Shown here in pieces: positions 26,047-34,303 of a DNA stretch of 64,000 nucleotides (the stretch's first letter is position 1; the number at the start of each line of letters is the position of its first letter). Where the stretch lies: the NCBI GenBank assembly GCA_035949375.1, contig DASZIG010000021.1:1-64000 (forward strand). Reading direction: 5' to 3'. This DNA comes from Gp13-AA77 sp035949375. Its GTDB lineage: Bacteria; Acidobacteriota; Terriglobia; UBA7540. The position numbers were made by a program, and so were the translations under genes. A model generated the notes under the pieces. The model did not search any database. It was not told the origin of the DNA and saw only the letters and a program-made list of their open reading frames with translations.

Positions 26047-26099
26047 AGCGACGCTCCAAGTGGCGGGCCGTCGCACTTTGAAAGGCTGGAAACCAAGCC

Positions 26100-27977
26100 A
26101 TGCCTGATTACAACTTTCTGATGGAAAGCCGGTTGAAGCCGGCGCAGTCGAGGGTAGTCAGCCAAATGGGGCGGCTGGCTGCGACCCAGGGATTGAACCT
26201 GTACCTCGCCGGCGGCGCCGTTCGTGATCTCACTCTGGGATCGTCGGCGCCGCGAGGTCTCGAGTTCGTGGTCGAAGGAAACATCCAGAGGCTGATTCGT
26301 CCGCTCACCGCAGGAGTGAAGGAGAAGCCGCGCCCGGCGGGGGTTGTCCCGGAGGAACCGATCGACCTTAAGGTGGAGAGCCTGGAACTCGATGCCCCCC
26401 GGAATCGGGCGGAGGTCGTGTTTGAGGGCGCGGTACCCGGTGAAATCGTCTCCGCCCGCAACGAAACCTACACGTCTCCGGGCCGCCCGCCGGCAATTTC
26501 GCCGGGAACAATTTTCGACGACTTGAGGCGCCGGGACTTCTCCGCGAACGCCATGGCGGTGTCGCTGCATCCCTTTTCGCGCGGCCTGCTTCTCGATCCC
26601 ACCAACGGCGCCTCCGACCTCGAGCGCAAGGAATTGCGCGCGCTGCACAGCCGCAGCTTCTTTGACGACCCGTCGCGCATCTACCGGCTGATCCGGCTGG
26701 CCATTCGCCTGGACTTCAAGCCCGACGAGAAGACCACCCGCTGGCTTGAGGCTGCGCTTGCGGAAAAAATGTGGGAGCATCTGCGGGAAGACCAGCAAGG
26801 CCGCGAGCTGCGAGCCGTTCTGGAGGAGGATCTGGCAGGCAAGGTGCTCAAGGCGCTGCATGATCGGGGGGTGCTTGGGGGCCTCGATCGCAAGCTGGCC
26901 GCGGCCCGCATCGAGTTCGACCGCTTTGAGCGCGTTCGCAACGCGGTCCGCATCACCGGCGAGTCAAGCCCGCTTTACGCGAACTTCCTGGCGCTGGTCG
27001 AGAAGCTCCCTGGCGAGCGCGCCCGCCTGGCCAAGAAGATCTTTGGTGACGCCGGGACAGTGAAATTGGCGCTCGGCGTCGCACAGGAGGCTTCCAAACT
27101 CGCAAAGGTTCTGGGCAGCGCCAAGGCTGCCAAACCGAGCCAGGTCTACACCATTCTTTCGACCGCCCCGCCGCCTTTGCCCGTCCTGCTGCTCGTGGAT
27201 CACCCGCAGACCGTGGTCCAGAATCGCGTCAAGGCTTTCTTTACCAAGTTCCCCGCCATACGCGCGACCGCACCGCGAGCCGAACTCGAGGCCATGGGCA
27301 TGCCTCCGGGCGCCAAGTTCGAAAAGGTTCTGGAACAGGTCTTTCTCGACCAGTTGGACGGGAAGCTCAAGACTCCGCCGCAGCTTACCAAGGCCTTGCG
27401 GACTTACTCCGGCATCAAGGAGCCTCCGCCGGCCCCACCGCCGCCTCAAAAAGGGGGGGCCAAAGCGCCGGCTGCGAAGGATGCTGCTGCGAAAGGGTCA
27501 AAACCTGCCGGGCCCGCCCCGGCTCCGCAGTCCGCCGCACAGGCCAAGCCCTCGCAGGCCAAGCCGGCTCCGCCGTTAGGGGGTGCGGGAAAGTCCGCCG
27601 TGCCCGCGCCGGTGGGCCCGGCCGGGAAGGGGAAGAAAGCTGTCAGCCCTCAGAGCGCCCCCCCCGTCGCCGGCCCCGGCGCTCCACCTGTCGCTCCCGT
27701 AAAACCTGCGGAGGCCGCGAGCAAGGCGGCCGTTTCGAAACCCGCCGGGCCGAAACCGACGGGGCCCAAACCGGCTGGGCCGAAACCGGCTGTGGCGAAA
27801 CCGACAGGGCCGAAACCGGCTGAGCCCAAACCGGCCGGGCCCAAACCGATTGGGCCCAAACCGGCGACCGCCAAGTCCGTGGCCCCTAAACCGGAGCCGT
27901 CTTCAAAGGCGGCGCCAAAGCCGGTCCAACCGGCGAAGCCGTCACCTGGGGCCGCCAAGGGCCGGAAGGGCCGCTGA
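26100..27977 (+). CDS. CCA-adding-enzyme-like protein with altered DxD motif and Ala/Pro/Lys-rich tail
   Basis: 625 residues. Residues 1-440 follow the class II tRNA nucleotidyltransferase/poly(A) polymerase layout: LYLAGGAVRDLTLG, FDDLRRRDFSANAMAV, LLDPTNGASDLERKELRALH, and RSFFDDPSRIYRLIRLAIRL. In the family, GG.VRD is followed by DxD metal ligands; here that place reads RGLEFVVEG, so the first Asp is Gly and the second is Glu. Catalysis may be lost or changed. Residues about 440-625 are low complexity, Ala/Pro/Lys/Gly-rich, with a repeating PKPAGPKPTGPKP unit near 565-600. It might bind RNA without adding nucleotides. No other CCA enzyme is in the window. Confidence 0.85.
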   Translation: MPDYNFLMESRLKPAQSRVVSQMGRLAATQGLNLYLAGGAVRDLTLGSSAPRGLEFVVEGNIQRLIRPLTAGVKEKPRPAGVVPEEPIDLKVESLELDAPRNRAEVVFEGAVPGEIVSARNETYTSPGRPPAISPGTIFDDLRRRDFSANAMAVSLHPFSRGLLLDPTNGASDLERKELRALHSRSFFDDPSRIYRLIRLAIRLDFKPDEKTTRWLEAALAEKMWEHLREDQQGRELRAVLEEDLAGKVLKALHDRGVLGGLDRKLAAARIEFDRFERVRNAVRITGESSPLYANFLALVEKLPGERARLAKKIFGDAGTVKLALGVAQEASKLAKVLGSAKAAKPSQVYTILSTAPPPLPVLLLVDHPQTVVQNRVKAFFTKFPAIRATAPRAELEAMGMPPGAKFEKVLEQVFLDQLDGKLKTPPQLTKALRTYSGIKEPPPAPPPPQKGGAKAPAAKDAAAKGSKPAGPAPAPQSAAQAKPSQAKPAPPLGGAGKSAVPAPVGPAGKGKKAVSPQSAPPVAGPGAPPVAPVKPAEAASKAAVSKPAGPKPTGPKPAGPKPAVAKPTGPKPAEPKPAGPKPIGPKPATAKSVAPKPEPSSKAAPKPVQPAKPSPGAAKGRKGR

Positions 27978-28046
27978 CCTTCGCACGGGCCACGCTCGCG
28001 GGGTTACCGCGCGCCGGTCGCCGGCATCTCAGGTTTTGCGATCCTT

Positions 28047-28748
28047 ATGCGAATCAGTTCGAGGCGACGGCGTGCCGGACCGAGCTTGAGGGCTTCGGCA
28101 TGTGCGGCTCCCTTGCTCGCCGCGGCTCTCCTCGGGTGTGCGGCTTGCTCCAGGGCGCAGAATTCAGGGCCTGAGCGCGACCGCTGGAATCGGCCCGGCG
28201 AGGTGCTCGACGCGCTCGGCGTTCACGCGGGCTCCGTCGTGGCGGACATCGGCTGTGGCAAGGGTTACTTCGCGCTGAAGTTCGGCGCGCGCGTGGGTCC
28301 CGGCGGCAAGGTCTACGCCGAGGACATTCGGGACGACGTGCTCGACGACCTTCGTAGCGACGCGCGCAAACAAGGGTTGAACCAGATCGAAACCGTGCAC
28401 GGCGGCGACAACGATCCGCGGCTCCCCGTGGGCACTCTGGACGTCGTCTTTGCTATGGACTCGTACCACGAATGGGTGGAGTATGACGCCATGCTCGATC
28501 ACGTGTTCGCCGCGCTCAAGCCCGGCGGAATCTTCGGCCTGATCGACGGCGAAACCGCGCCCGGGAAGTCCCGCGACGACTACCACAGCATGCACCGTAT
28601 GCCGGAACAGATGGAGCGCGATGACCTTACCCGTCACGGATTCCGCTTCCTGCGCTCCGAGCCCGGATTCACGCGCCCGAGTGACGGTAAGACTTACTAC
28701 TTCATGATCTTCCAGAAGCCAACCGCCGCCACGCCTGAGACCCGGTAA
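28047..28748 (+). CDS. Exported (lipoprotein-like) class I SAM-dependent methyltransferase
   Basis: 233 residues. The N-terminus is RRRR followed by a hydrophobic stretch ending LLGCAACSRAQ, which reads as a signal peptide with a possible lipobox, so the enzyme may be outside the cytoplasm. Motif I is VVADIGCGKGYFALKFG, then GKVYAEDI, VVFAMDSYHEW and LKPGGIFGLID. Methyltransferases exported to where SAM is absent are puzzling, but such signal-bearing ones recur in Acidobacteria and Planctomycetes. Substrate unknown. Start ATG lacks a strong ribosome-binding site; an internal start would give a cytoplasmic form. Confidence 0.8.
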   Translation: MRISSRRRRAGPSLRASACAAPLLAAALLGCAACSRAQNSGPERDRWNRPGEVLDALGVHAGSVVADIGCGKGYFALKFGARVGPGGKVYAEDIRDDVLDDLRSDARKQGLNQIETVHGGDNDPRLPVGTLDVVFAMDSYHEWVEYDAMLDHVFAALKPGGIFGLIDGETAPGKSRDDYHSMHRMPEQMERDDLTRHGFRFLRSEPGFTRPSDGKTYYFMIFQKPTAATPETR

Positions 28749-28873
28749 GCCCCGAGCCCGACAGAGCCCAAGAGGCCCGGAGGCCCGAAGGATTTAGCCG
28801 ACGTAGGCCGTGGGATTGCAGGAACGAAAAGATCGCGGGCCCGGAAGGCCCGGATAGACCGGAGGTGAACCGT

Positions 28874-30277
28874 ATGTGCACGCGTCGAATGTCGCTCGCC
28901 ATAGTCCTGGCAGGGCTTGTTCTCCTGTTGCCATCCGGTTCCGCGCCCGGTCCCGGCCGCCACAACCGGGGGATCGCGCTGGCGCTGTCCGCGGACGCGT
29001 ATCCGGACAGCCTTGCCGTCACACCCCCCATGGGTTGGAACAGCTTTGACAGTTACGGCGGGGCGGTCACCGAGCAGGAGATGAAGGCCAATGCGAAGTA
29101 CGGTGCCGATCACCTGGCCCGGTACGGCTGGAAGTACGTGGTGGTCGACTTCTATTGGTACTTCAGCAATCCGCAGGCGATCGAGCACTCGGCGACCGCC
29201 ATCGACGCGTATGGGCGCCTGCTGCCCGTGCCCGAGCGCTTTCCCTCGGCAGCCGGAGGCAGGGGATTCAAGCCGCTCGCTGACTACGTCCATAGCCTCG
29301 GTCTGAAGTTCGGCATCCACATTATGCGCGGCATCCCCCGCCTGGCCGTGGAGCGCAACCTGCCGGTGCTCGGCACCGACGCGCACGCCCGCGATATCGC
29401 CGATACCGCGAACCTCTGCCCCTGGTCCACGGCCATGTACGGTGTGGACACCGGCAAACCGGCCGGGCAGGCCTACTACGAATCGATTGCGAAGCTCTAC
29501 GCGAGCTGGGACGTCGACTTCATCAAGGCCGACGACATGAGCCGGGGCAACGATCGCGAGCCCTATCACGGCCCGGAGATTGAGGCGCTGCGCAAGGCAA
29601 TGAACAAGACGGGCCGCCCCATGGTGTTGAGCCTGTCGCCCGGGGCCGCGCCGCTCGATCAGGCGGCGAGCCTCAGCGAGTGGTCACAGATGTGGCGCAT
29701 CTCCGATGACATGTGGGACGACTGGAAGGAAGTGGCCGCGCAGTTCAAACTGACGGGGAACTGGGCGCGTTCGAGCGGCCCCAATCATTGGCCGGACGCG
29801 GACATGCTGCCCCTCGGCCGTCTGCGTCTGCGAGGCTTCGACGATCCGCCCCGCGCTTCGCGCCTGACCCATGACGAACAGACCACGCTTATGACGCTGT
29901 GGTGCATCTTCCGCTCGCCCCTGATGATGGGCGGCGATCTGCCGACGCTCGACTCGTGGACGGCGTCGCTGCTCGAGAATCCCGAGATCCTGGCCGTCGA
30001 TCAATCGAGCACCGGCGGCCACGAGGTCTTCAATCGCGATTCGCGCGTAGCCTGGGCGGCGGATGCTCCCGGCGGCCGCTCCAAATACGTGGCCCTGTTT
30101 GACACCGGCGACGTCGGCGCCGACGTGGCGGTGGCCTGGCGCGAGATCGGCGTCAGCGGCAAACAGAACGTGCGCGACCTTTGGGCCCGGCGCGATCTTG
30201 GGACCTTCGACGACAGTTTCCCCGCGCGGTTGAATCCGCACGGAGCGGGACTCTATGAATTGAAGCCAGGTAAATAA
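28874..30277 (+). CDS. Secreted glycoside hydrolase family 27 (alpha-galactosidase-like)
   Basis: 467 residues from the ATG at 28874 with GGAGGTGA six bases upstream; a GTG three codons earlier is inside that site. Signal peptide at about 1-40. GH27 signatures: PPMGWNSFDSYG, YVVVDFYWYFSN, LKFGIHIMRGIPR, WDVDFIKADDMS (nucleophile Asp in the IKADD segment), and WRISDDMWDDW with the acid/base Asp. HWPDADMLPLG and IFRSPLMMGGDLP complete the core, followed by a short beta domain. It would release terminal alpha-galactose or beta-L-arabinopyranose; family subtype is open. It stands alone, not in a sugar operon. Confidence 0.92.
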   Translation: MCTRRMSLAIVLAGLVLLLPSGSAPGPGRHNRGIALALSADAYPDSLAVTPPMGWNSFDSYGGAVTEQEMKANAKYGADHLARYGWKYVVVDFYWYFSNPQAIEHSATAIDAYGRLLPVPERFPSAAGGRGFKPLADYVHSLGLKFGIHIMRGIPRLAVERNLPVLGTDAHARDIADTANLCPWSTAMYGVDTGKPAGQAYYESIAKLYASWDVDFIKADDMSRGNDREPYHGPEIEALRKAMNKTGRPMVLSLSPGAAPLDQAASLSEWSQMWRISDDMWDDWKEVAAQFKLTGNWARSSGPNHWPDADMLPLGRLRLRGFDDPPRASRLTHDEQTTLMTLWCIFRSPLMMGGDLPTLDSWTASLLENPEILAVDQSSTGGHEVFNRDSRVAWAADAPGGRSKYVALFDTGDVGADVAVAWREIGVSGKQNVRDLWARRDLGTFDDSFPARLNPHGAGLYELKPGK

Positions 30278-30282
30278 GAAAA

Positions 30283-30335
30283 GGAGGTGTGGCGGCGAAG
30301 GTGTAACAAAAGGGGAGACGCTCGGCCACACCTCC
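30283..30335. repeat. 11-bp inverted repeat downstream of the GH27 gene
   Basis: GGAGGTGTGGC at 30283-30293 and GCCACACCTCC at 30325-30335, perfect, with a 31-nt loop. It begins 5 bp after the GH27 stop. No T-run, so a processing or transcript-end hairpin is more likely than a classical terminator. Confidence 0.55.
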
Positions 30336-30438
30336 CGGTGCAATACTGTGACGTCAGTCGCAAGGGACGCCTGAATCACACGGTGACGCGGAGCACTCGG
30401 TTTTGTGACGGAGCAAACCCTGGGCTCGGCTTCTGGCC

Positions 30439-30501
30439 TCACTCGTTTCTGGGTGCGACCATGGGATCGACCTTCGAGGCGCGGCGGGCAGGGATGCACC
30501 C
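30439..30501 (-). pseudogene. Relic of the C-terminus of an FtsX-type permease
   Basis: Read on minus, 20 codons to a stop give GCIPARRASKVDPMVAPRNE, clearly the last residues of the permeases at 56471 and 59211 (SYIPARRATKVDPMVAL...E). The DNA shares 19 identical bases (ACCATGGGATCGACCTTCG) with the 59211 gene end. No permease sequence continues upstream of it. The remaining sequence to 30696 holds no other gene. Confidence 0.8.
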
Positions 30502-30621
30502 TGCGAACCCGGACAGTCGCTGGGTCGCGACAAAGCGACCTGCGCGACAATCAGTGATTTGGCGAGCGGACTTCGCATCTTGGCTGCGAGCGCGCCCCAA
30601 CCGGAAGGACGGCACCGAAGA

Positions 30622-30639
30622 TTTTACAAAACTTTTACA
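30622..30639 (+). promoter_or_regulatory. Candidate tandem regulator site
   Basis: TTTTACA at 30622-30628 and again at 30633-30639, an 11-bp spaced direct repeat one helical turn apart, 58 bp before the start at 30697. This spacing is typical of response-regulator sites; none is assigned. The flanking sequence from 30502 to 30696 is otherwise featureless. Confidence 0.35.
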
Positions 30640-30696
30640 TAAGCCTCGCGACAACGGAGGGCAACCAGGCGTAGGATGTCGCGAGGAGGTCACACC

Positions 30697-31500
30697 ATGA
30701 AGACACGCGAGTCAAAGTCCAGGCCTCGTCACGCACTGAATCAGATCCTCAACGGGCGCCTCATCTCTTACGCAACCGCAGCCACGGCGGCCGGAGTCGG
30801 AATTCTCGGCTTGACGCCCACTGCCGACGCGCAGATCGTCTACACACCCACTCACGTCGTCATCAGTCATAACGGAAGCTACGGCCTGGACGTCAACAAT
30901 GATGGGACCATCGACTTCACGCTCCACGATTCGATTACGGCGAACTGCTCGACCGTTTTCAACGCCATTTTGGCCGCTCCGGCGCTGGGCAATGCGGTCG
31001 CAGGCCGCGGCACTTATGACAGAGGGAGCGAAGCGAATGCGTTAGTCGGCGGTACCTTCATCGGCCCGAACCAGAAGTTTGTCAGCAAGGGCGGCAGGGG
31101 CGGCATCCTGATGGGTGAGGCGATTGACTCGCCGGGCGGCGGGCAAGATCGCGGCGAGTGGGTCAACGTGGTGAACCGTTACCTGGGGTTGCGGTTCGAG
31201 ATCAACGGCCAGACTCATTTCGGGTGGGCGCGGCTGACCGTGCAGATTTCACATTTCGTCACTGTGAAAACTACCCTGAGCGGCTACGCCTATGAGACGC
31301 AGCCGGACACGCCGATCATCGCGGGGCATGAAACAGGCTCGGACGAGGGCAGTCCGATCGAGCCGCGGATCAAGGGCGAGTCAGGTCCCGACGCCGCTCG
31401 GACGCCAACGGGTTCGCCGCGGCCCGCGTCGCTCGGCTTGCTCGCACTCGGGGCCGAAGGCCTCCCGGTGTGGCGCCGGAAGCAGCCGGTCGCGGCTTAA
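30697..31500 (+). CDS. Exported protein with PEP-CTERM-like tail
   Basis: 267 residues from the ATG at 30697 with GAGGAGGT upstream. An N-terminal hydrophobic segment ending PTADAQ is a signal peptide. Then comes a beta-rich domain with GLDVNNDGTIDFTL and NGQTHFGWARLTVQ, a pattern common in secreted Planctomycete and Acidobacterial proteins. The C-terminus, PASLGLLALGAEGLPVWRRK, looks like a degenerate PEP-CTERM or related sorting tail: PxS, short hydrophobic stretch, basic cluster. Probably an envelope or surface protein of unknown function. Confidence 0.75.
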   Translation: MKTRESKSRPRHALNQILNGRLISYATAATAAGVGILGLTPTADAQIVYTPTHVVISHNGSYGLDVNNDGTIDFTLHDSITANCSTVFNAILAAPALGNAVAGRGTYDRGSEANALVGGTFIGPNQKFVSKGGRGGILMGEAIDSPGGGQDRGEWVNVVNRYLGLRFEINGQTHFGWARLTVQISHFVTVKTTLSGYAYETQPDTPIIAGHETGSDEGSPIEPRIKGESGPDAARTPTGSPRPASLGLLALGAEGLPVWRRKQPVAA

Positions 31501-31559
31501 GCTACCTGCGCGACTGCCTGCAGCTTGTCACATGGCCAGTGTCTTTGGGAGCAGTATAT

Positions 31560-31955
31560 TCAGGCGTCCGGACGGCCCTCGACGCGGTCGTACACGGTGC
31601 GGGCGCTCGTTGAACCGAGCGATTCGTTGTAGAGGGACTTCAGCCGCAACTGATAGCGAACTTCCTGGTCGAAGCGCTGCAGGTCGCGAAGGTCCTGGAG
31701 CTTGATGGGAAAGCGCCTGCCATCGGACGAGAGCCAGAACTTCTGGTAACCGTGGTCTTCGAGTTCGCAGGGCCGCCCGCTTACCATGAAGTGCGCTGGG
31801 CTGACGGGAGCCCATAGTCCACCGCTCGTGCGGCCGATGCGATGAACGCAGTTGTATTTCGCGACCTCGATCGGTTCGGAACCGCCGGTCACGGTGAAAC
31901 CCGCCTGCTCGAATCGTCTCCGAATGTCCGGTAAAGTCGTGACTTGCTTTGCCAT
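31560..31955 (-). CDS. Conserved-looking hypothetical protein
   Basis: 131 residues from the ATG at 31955; a longer open frame extends into the divergent cysteine synthase upstream region and is unlikely. It reads as one small globular domain: IRRRFEQAGFTVTGG, YNCVHRIGRTSGGLWAPVSPAHFMV, and YQKFWLSSDGRRFPIK. No signal peptide, no catalytic motif that I know. It is divergent from the cysM-like gene with 81 bp between the starts. Confidence 0.6.
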   Translation of the reverse strand: MAKQVTTLPDIRRRFEQAGFTVTGGSEPIEVAKYNCVHRIGRTSGGLWAPVSPAHFMVSGRPCELEDHGYQKFWLSSDGRRFPIKLQDLRDLQRFDQEVRYQLRLKSLYNESLGSTSARTVYDRVEGRPDA

Positions 31956-32036
31956 GGCCCTCTCGTCCGGGGTTTTGTTGTAACGCAACCCCCCAACAGC
32001 GAATCTAACCGAGCATGCGCGGCGGCGCAAGAGCTT

Positions 32037-33053
32037 ATGCAGGCTGATGTCGGCAAATCGGTTCTCCCCGCTTTCGGGGACACCCACGGACAGCCGTTTC
32101 CGTCGGGAGCCGCTACGGCTCCGCGTGAGCCGGGGGGCGCGGTTGACCTGATCTCTCTGATCGGGAACACGCCCCTCGTGCGTCTCGGCAGGATCGCGCG
32201 TGATTGCCCCGGCGTGGAAATCTACGCCAAGGCTGAGTGGGCGAATCCCGGCGGCTCAGTGAAGGATCGCGCGGCGCTGAATATCATCCGCGAAGCGGAG
32301 CATGCGGGGCTGATGTGCGCGTCGAAAACGCTGATCGATTCGACTTCCGGCAACACCGGCATAGCCTACGCCATGATCGCGGCGTCGCGCGGTTACCGGG
32401 TGAAGCTCTTTATGCCGTCCAACGTCAGCCTGGAGCGCAAGCGGATTGTGCAGGCTTACGGCGCCGAGGTGATCTATACCGATCCCATGGAGGGCTCGGA
32501 CGGCGCCATTCGGGGCGTGCGAGCCCTGGCGCGGGAGAATTTCGGCCAGTACTTCTACGCGAACCAGTACGACAACCCGGCGAACTGGCGCGCGCACTAT
32601 CAAACCACGGCTCCGGAGATCTGGCAGCAGACGGCGGGCAGGATCACGCATTTCGTGGCCGGGCTTGGCACCGGGGGAACGTTCACCGGCACCTCGCGGC
32701 GCCTGAAGGAACTGAACCCCCGGATTCGCTGCATCTCGGCCCAGCCGGACGCGGCCTTCCACGGCCTGGAAGGCTTGAAGCACATGCCGAGTTCGATCCA
32801 GCCCGGCATCTACGACGCTTCCCTCGCGGATGAGAATCTGGCGGTCGCCACCGAAGAGGCGTATGCGGCGACCCTGCGCCTGGCACGCGAAGAAGGGCTG
32901 CTGGTGGGCATTTCGGCGGGCGCGGCGCTGGCGGCGGCCTTGCGTGTGGCGGGCGCCATCGAGCGGGGCGTAGTGGTCACGATTTTCAGCGACAGCGGCG
33001 ACAAATACCTCAGCGAGCGATTCTGGGACGAAGGGGCAAAACGTGAGGTCTGA
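32037..33053 (+). CDS. cysM: Cysteine synthase, CysM type
   Basis: 338 residues from the ATG at 32037; the frame is open 31 codons further but overlaps the divergent gene. PLP fold-type II: LIGNTPLVRLGRI, NPGGSVKDRAALNII (PLP lysine), DSTSGNTGIAYAMIA, and GLGTGGTFTGTSRRLKE binding the PLP phosphate. Late residues are GISAGAALAAALRVA and TIFSDSGDKYLSERFW. It makes cysteine from an activated serine and a sulfur donor. The neighbouring JAMM, MoaD-like and MoeB-rhodanese genes suggest it takes sulfur from a thiocarboxylated carrier protein, as mycobacterial CysM does with CysO; that is inference. Confidence 0.9.
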   Translation: MQADVGKSVLPAFGDTHGQPFPSGAATAPREPGGAVDLISLIGNTPLVRLGRIARDCPGVEIYAKAEWANPGGSVKDRAALNIIREAEHAGLMCASKTLIDSTSGNTGIAYAMIAASRGYRVKLFMPSNVSLERKRIVQAYGAEVIYTDPMEGSDGAIRGVRALARENFGQYFYANQYDNPANWRAHYQTTAPEIWQQTAGRITHFVAGLGTGGTFTGTSRRLKELNPRIRCISAQPDAAFHGLEGLKHMPSSIQPGIYDASLADENLAVATEEAYAATLRLAREEGLLVGISAGAALAAALRVAGAIERGVVVTIFSDSGDKYLSERFWDEGAKREV

Positions 33054-33434
33054 ATGGTGGGATCGCGATTTTCAGAGCACGTATACGGGCTGACCCGCTT
33101 CGTGTTCGGCGGGTTGTTCGCGTGTCACGGCGCGCAGAAGCTGTTTGGTGTGCTCGGGGGTCACCAAATGACCGGCAACCCCAAGATGCTGGCAGCGGGC
33201 ATCATCGAATTCTTCGGAGGATCGCTGATTGCTCTCGGTATTGCTGCGAGCCTGGCCGCGTTCATTGCCTGCGGCGAAATGGCGTACGCGTTTTTCACGG
33301 TTCACTACCCGCGCGGGTTCTGGCCCATCATGAACGGCGGGGAGCCGGCGGTGCTCTATTGCTTTTTCTTTTTGTATGTGGCGCTGCGCGGATCGGGCCG
33401 GTACAGTATAGAGGGGCTCGTTCGACGGAACTGA
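33054..33434 (+). CDS. DoxX-family membrane protein
   Basis: 126 residues, starting directly after the cysM stop. Four hydrophobic segments: GLTRFVFGGLFACHGAQKLF, AGIIEFFGGSLIALGIAASL, AAFIACGEMAYAFFTV, and AVLYCFFFLYVAL. The HGxQKLFG and EFFGG motifs are those of DoxX proteins. In Gram-negatives these are inner-membrane proteins linked to redox or thiol stress in some bacteria. Its coupling to the cysteine synthase supports a thiol-related role but does not prove it. Confidence 0.88.
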   Translation: MVGSRFSEHVYGLTRFVFGGLFACHGAQKLFGVLGGHQMTGNPKMLAAGIIEFFGGSLIALGIAASLAAFIACGEMAYAFFTVHYPRGFWPIMNGGEPAVLYCFFFLYVALRGSGRYSIEGLVRRN

Positions 33435-33491
33435 GCCCGGCTGGAGCGACGTCCCGAAGCACACCCGGGGGCGTGGCGCGGAGGGGATACT

Positions 33492-33737
33492 ATGACGGAC
33501 TGCAGACGCTACGAAGGCGTCACGGCGGAGAAGATGGAACAGGTAAAGCAGGGGCTCGAGCGGAGTGGGGTCAGGCTGCCGGACGGACCGAGCGGTATCA
33601 TCGAAGCCATGGGGGTAAGAGTGTCCGTGAATTTTGTGGCGGCCGAGCAGACCCTCGAAGTCTGCATTATCGAGAAGCCTCCGTTCATCCCGGACACACT
33701 GATCTGGGCGCAGATCGAATCGCCCCTCAAGGCATAA
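33492..33737 (+). CDS. Small hypothetical protein in the cysteine module
   Basis: 81 residues. MTDCRRYEGVTAEKMEQVKQGLERSGV followed by VRVSVNFVAAEQTLEVCIIEKPPFIPDTLIWAQIE suggests a small alpha-beta fold. It contains a cysteine in each half. No recognised family. It lies between the DoxX gene and the JAMM peptidase gene, on the same strand. Confidence 0.6.
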   Translation: MTDCRRYEGVTAEKMEQVKQGLERSGVRLPDGPSGIIEAMGVRVSVNFVAAEQTLEVCIIEKPPFIPDTLIWAQIESPLKA

Positions 33738-33755
33738 CGCGAAGGCGAATCTTCT

Positions 33756-34244
33756 ATGTTGAAGCTCAGTGCAGAGCAGCTTGAGGTCATCCATCAGCAC
33801 GCGGCCGCCGAATATCCCGCGGAGTGCTGTGGAGTCCTGCTCGGGAACGAGGCCGGTGAGGTGAAACGGGTCGCGGAGGTTGCGCCGCTCGTCAATCTGC
33901 GCCGCGATCCCGTGCGCGCGCAGGAATATATGCCTTTGCGGAATCCCGACCGCGAGTCCGAGCGCAATCGCTACCTGATCGACCCGAACGAGCAGCTTCG
34001 CATGGAGAAGGACGCCCGCGCCCGCGGGCTCGCGGTGCTCGGCTATTACCACTCGCATCCGGACCACCCGTCGCGACCCTCGGAGTACGATCGAGAGCAC
34101 GCCTGGCCGTGGTATTCTTACCTTATCGTCGCGGTGGAGAAGGGAACTCCGCGCGACAGTCGATCGTGGGTGCTCGCCCCCGACCGGTCAGACTTTCACC
34201 TGGAGTGGCTCGAGATTGAAAAGGCGAAGCCCGCGACCGGTTGA
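33756..34244 (+). CDS. JAMM/MPN+ metallopeptidase (Mec/QbsD-like)
   Basis: 162 residues. The JAMM zinc centre is visible: Glu in YPAECCGVLLG, and YYHSHPDHPSRPSEYD supplying HxH, Ser and Asp. Length and single-domain form fit the bacterial group that processes ubiquitin-like sulfur carriers. In mycobacteria Mec+ releases cysteine from CysO; in the Qbs system the JAMM protein trims the carrier tail. The carrier gene 60 bp downstream has residues beyond its diglycine, so this enzyme may do both steps. Confidence 0.88.
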   Translation: MLKLSAEQLEVIHQHAAAEYPAECCGVLLGNEAGEVKRVAEVAPLVNLRRDPVRAQEYMPLRNPDRESERNRYLIDPNEQLRMEKDARARGLAVLGYYHSHPDHPSRPSEYDREHAWPWYSYLIVAVEKGTPRDSRSWVLAPDRSDFHLEWLEIEKAKPATG

Positions 34245-34303
34245 TCCCATTTGATCAAGGACCGGCGAGCGAACCGAAGCGATAAGGAGATGAGGGAAAA
34301 ACG

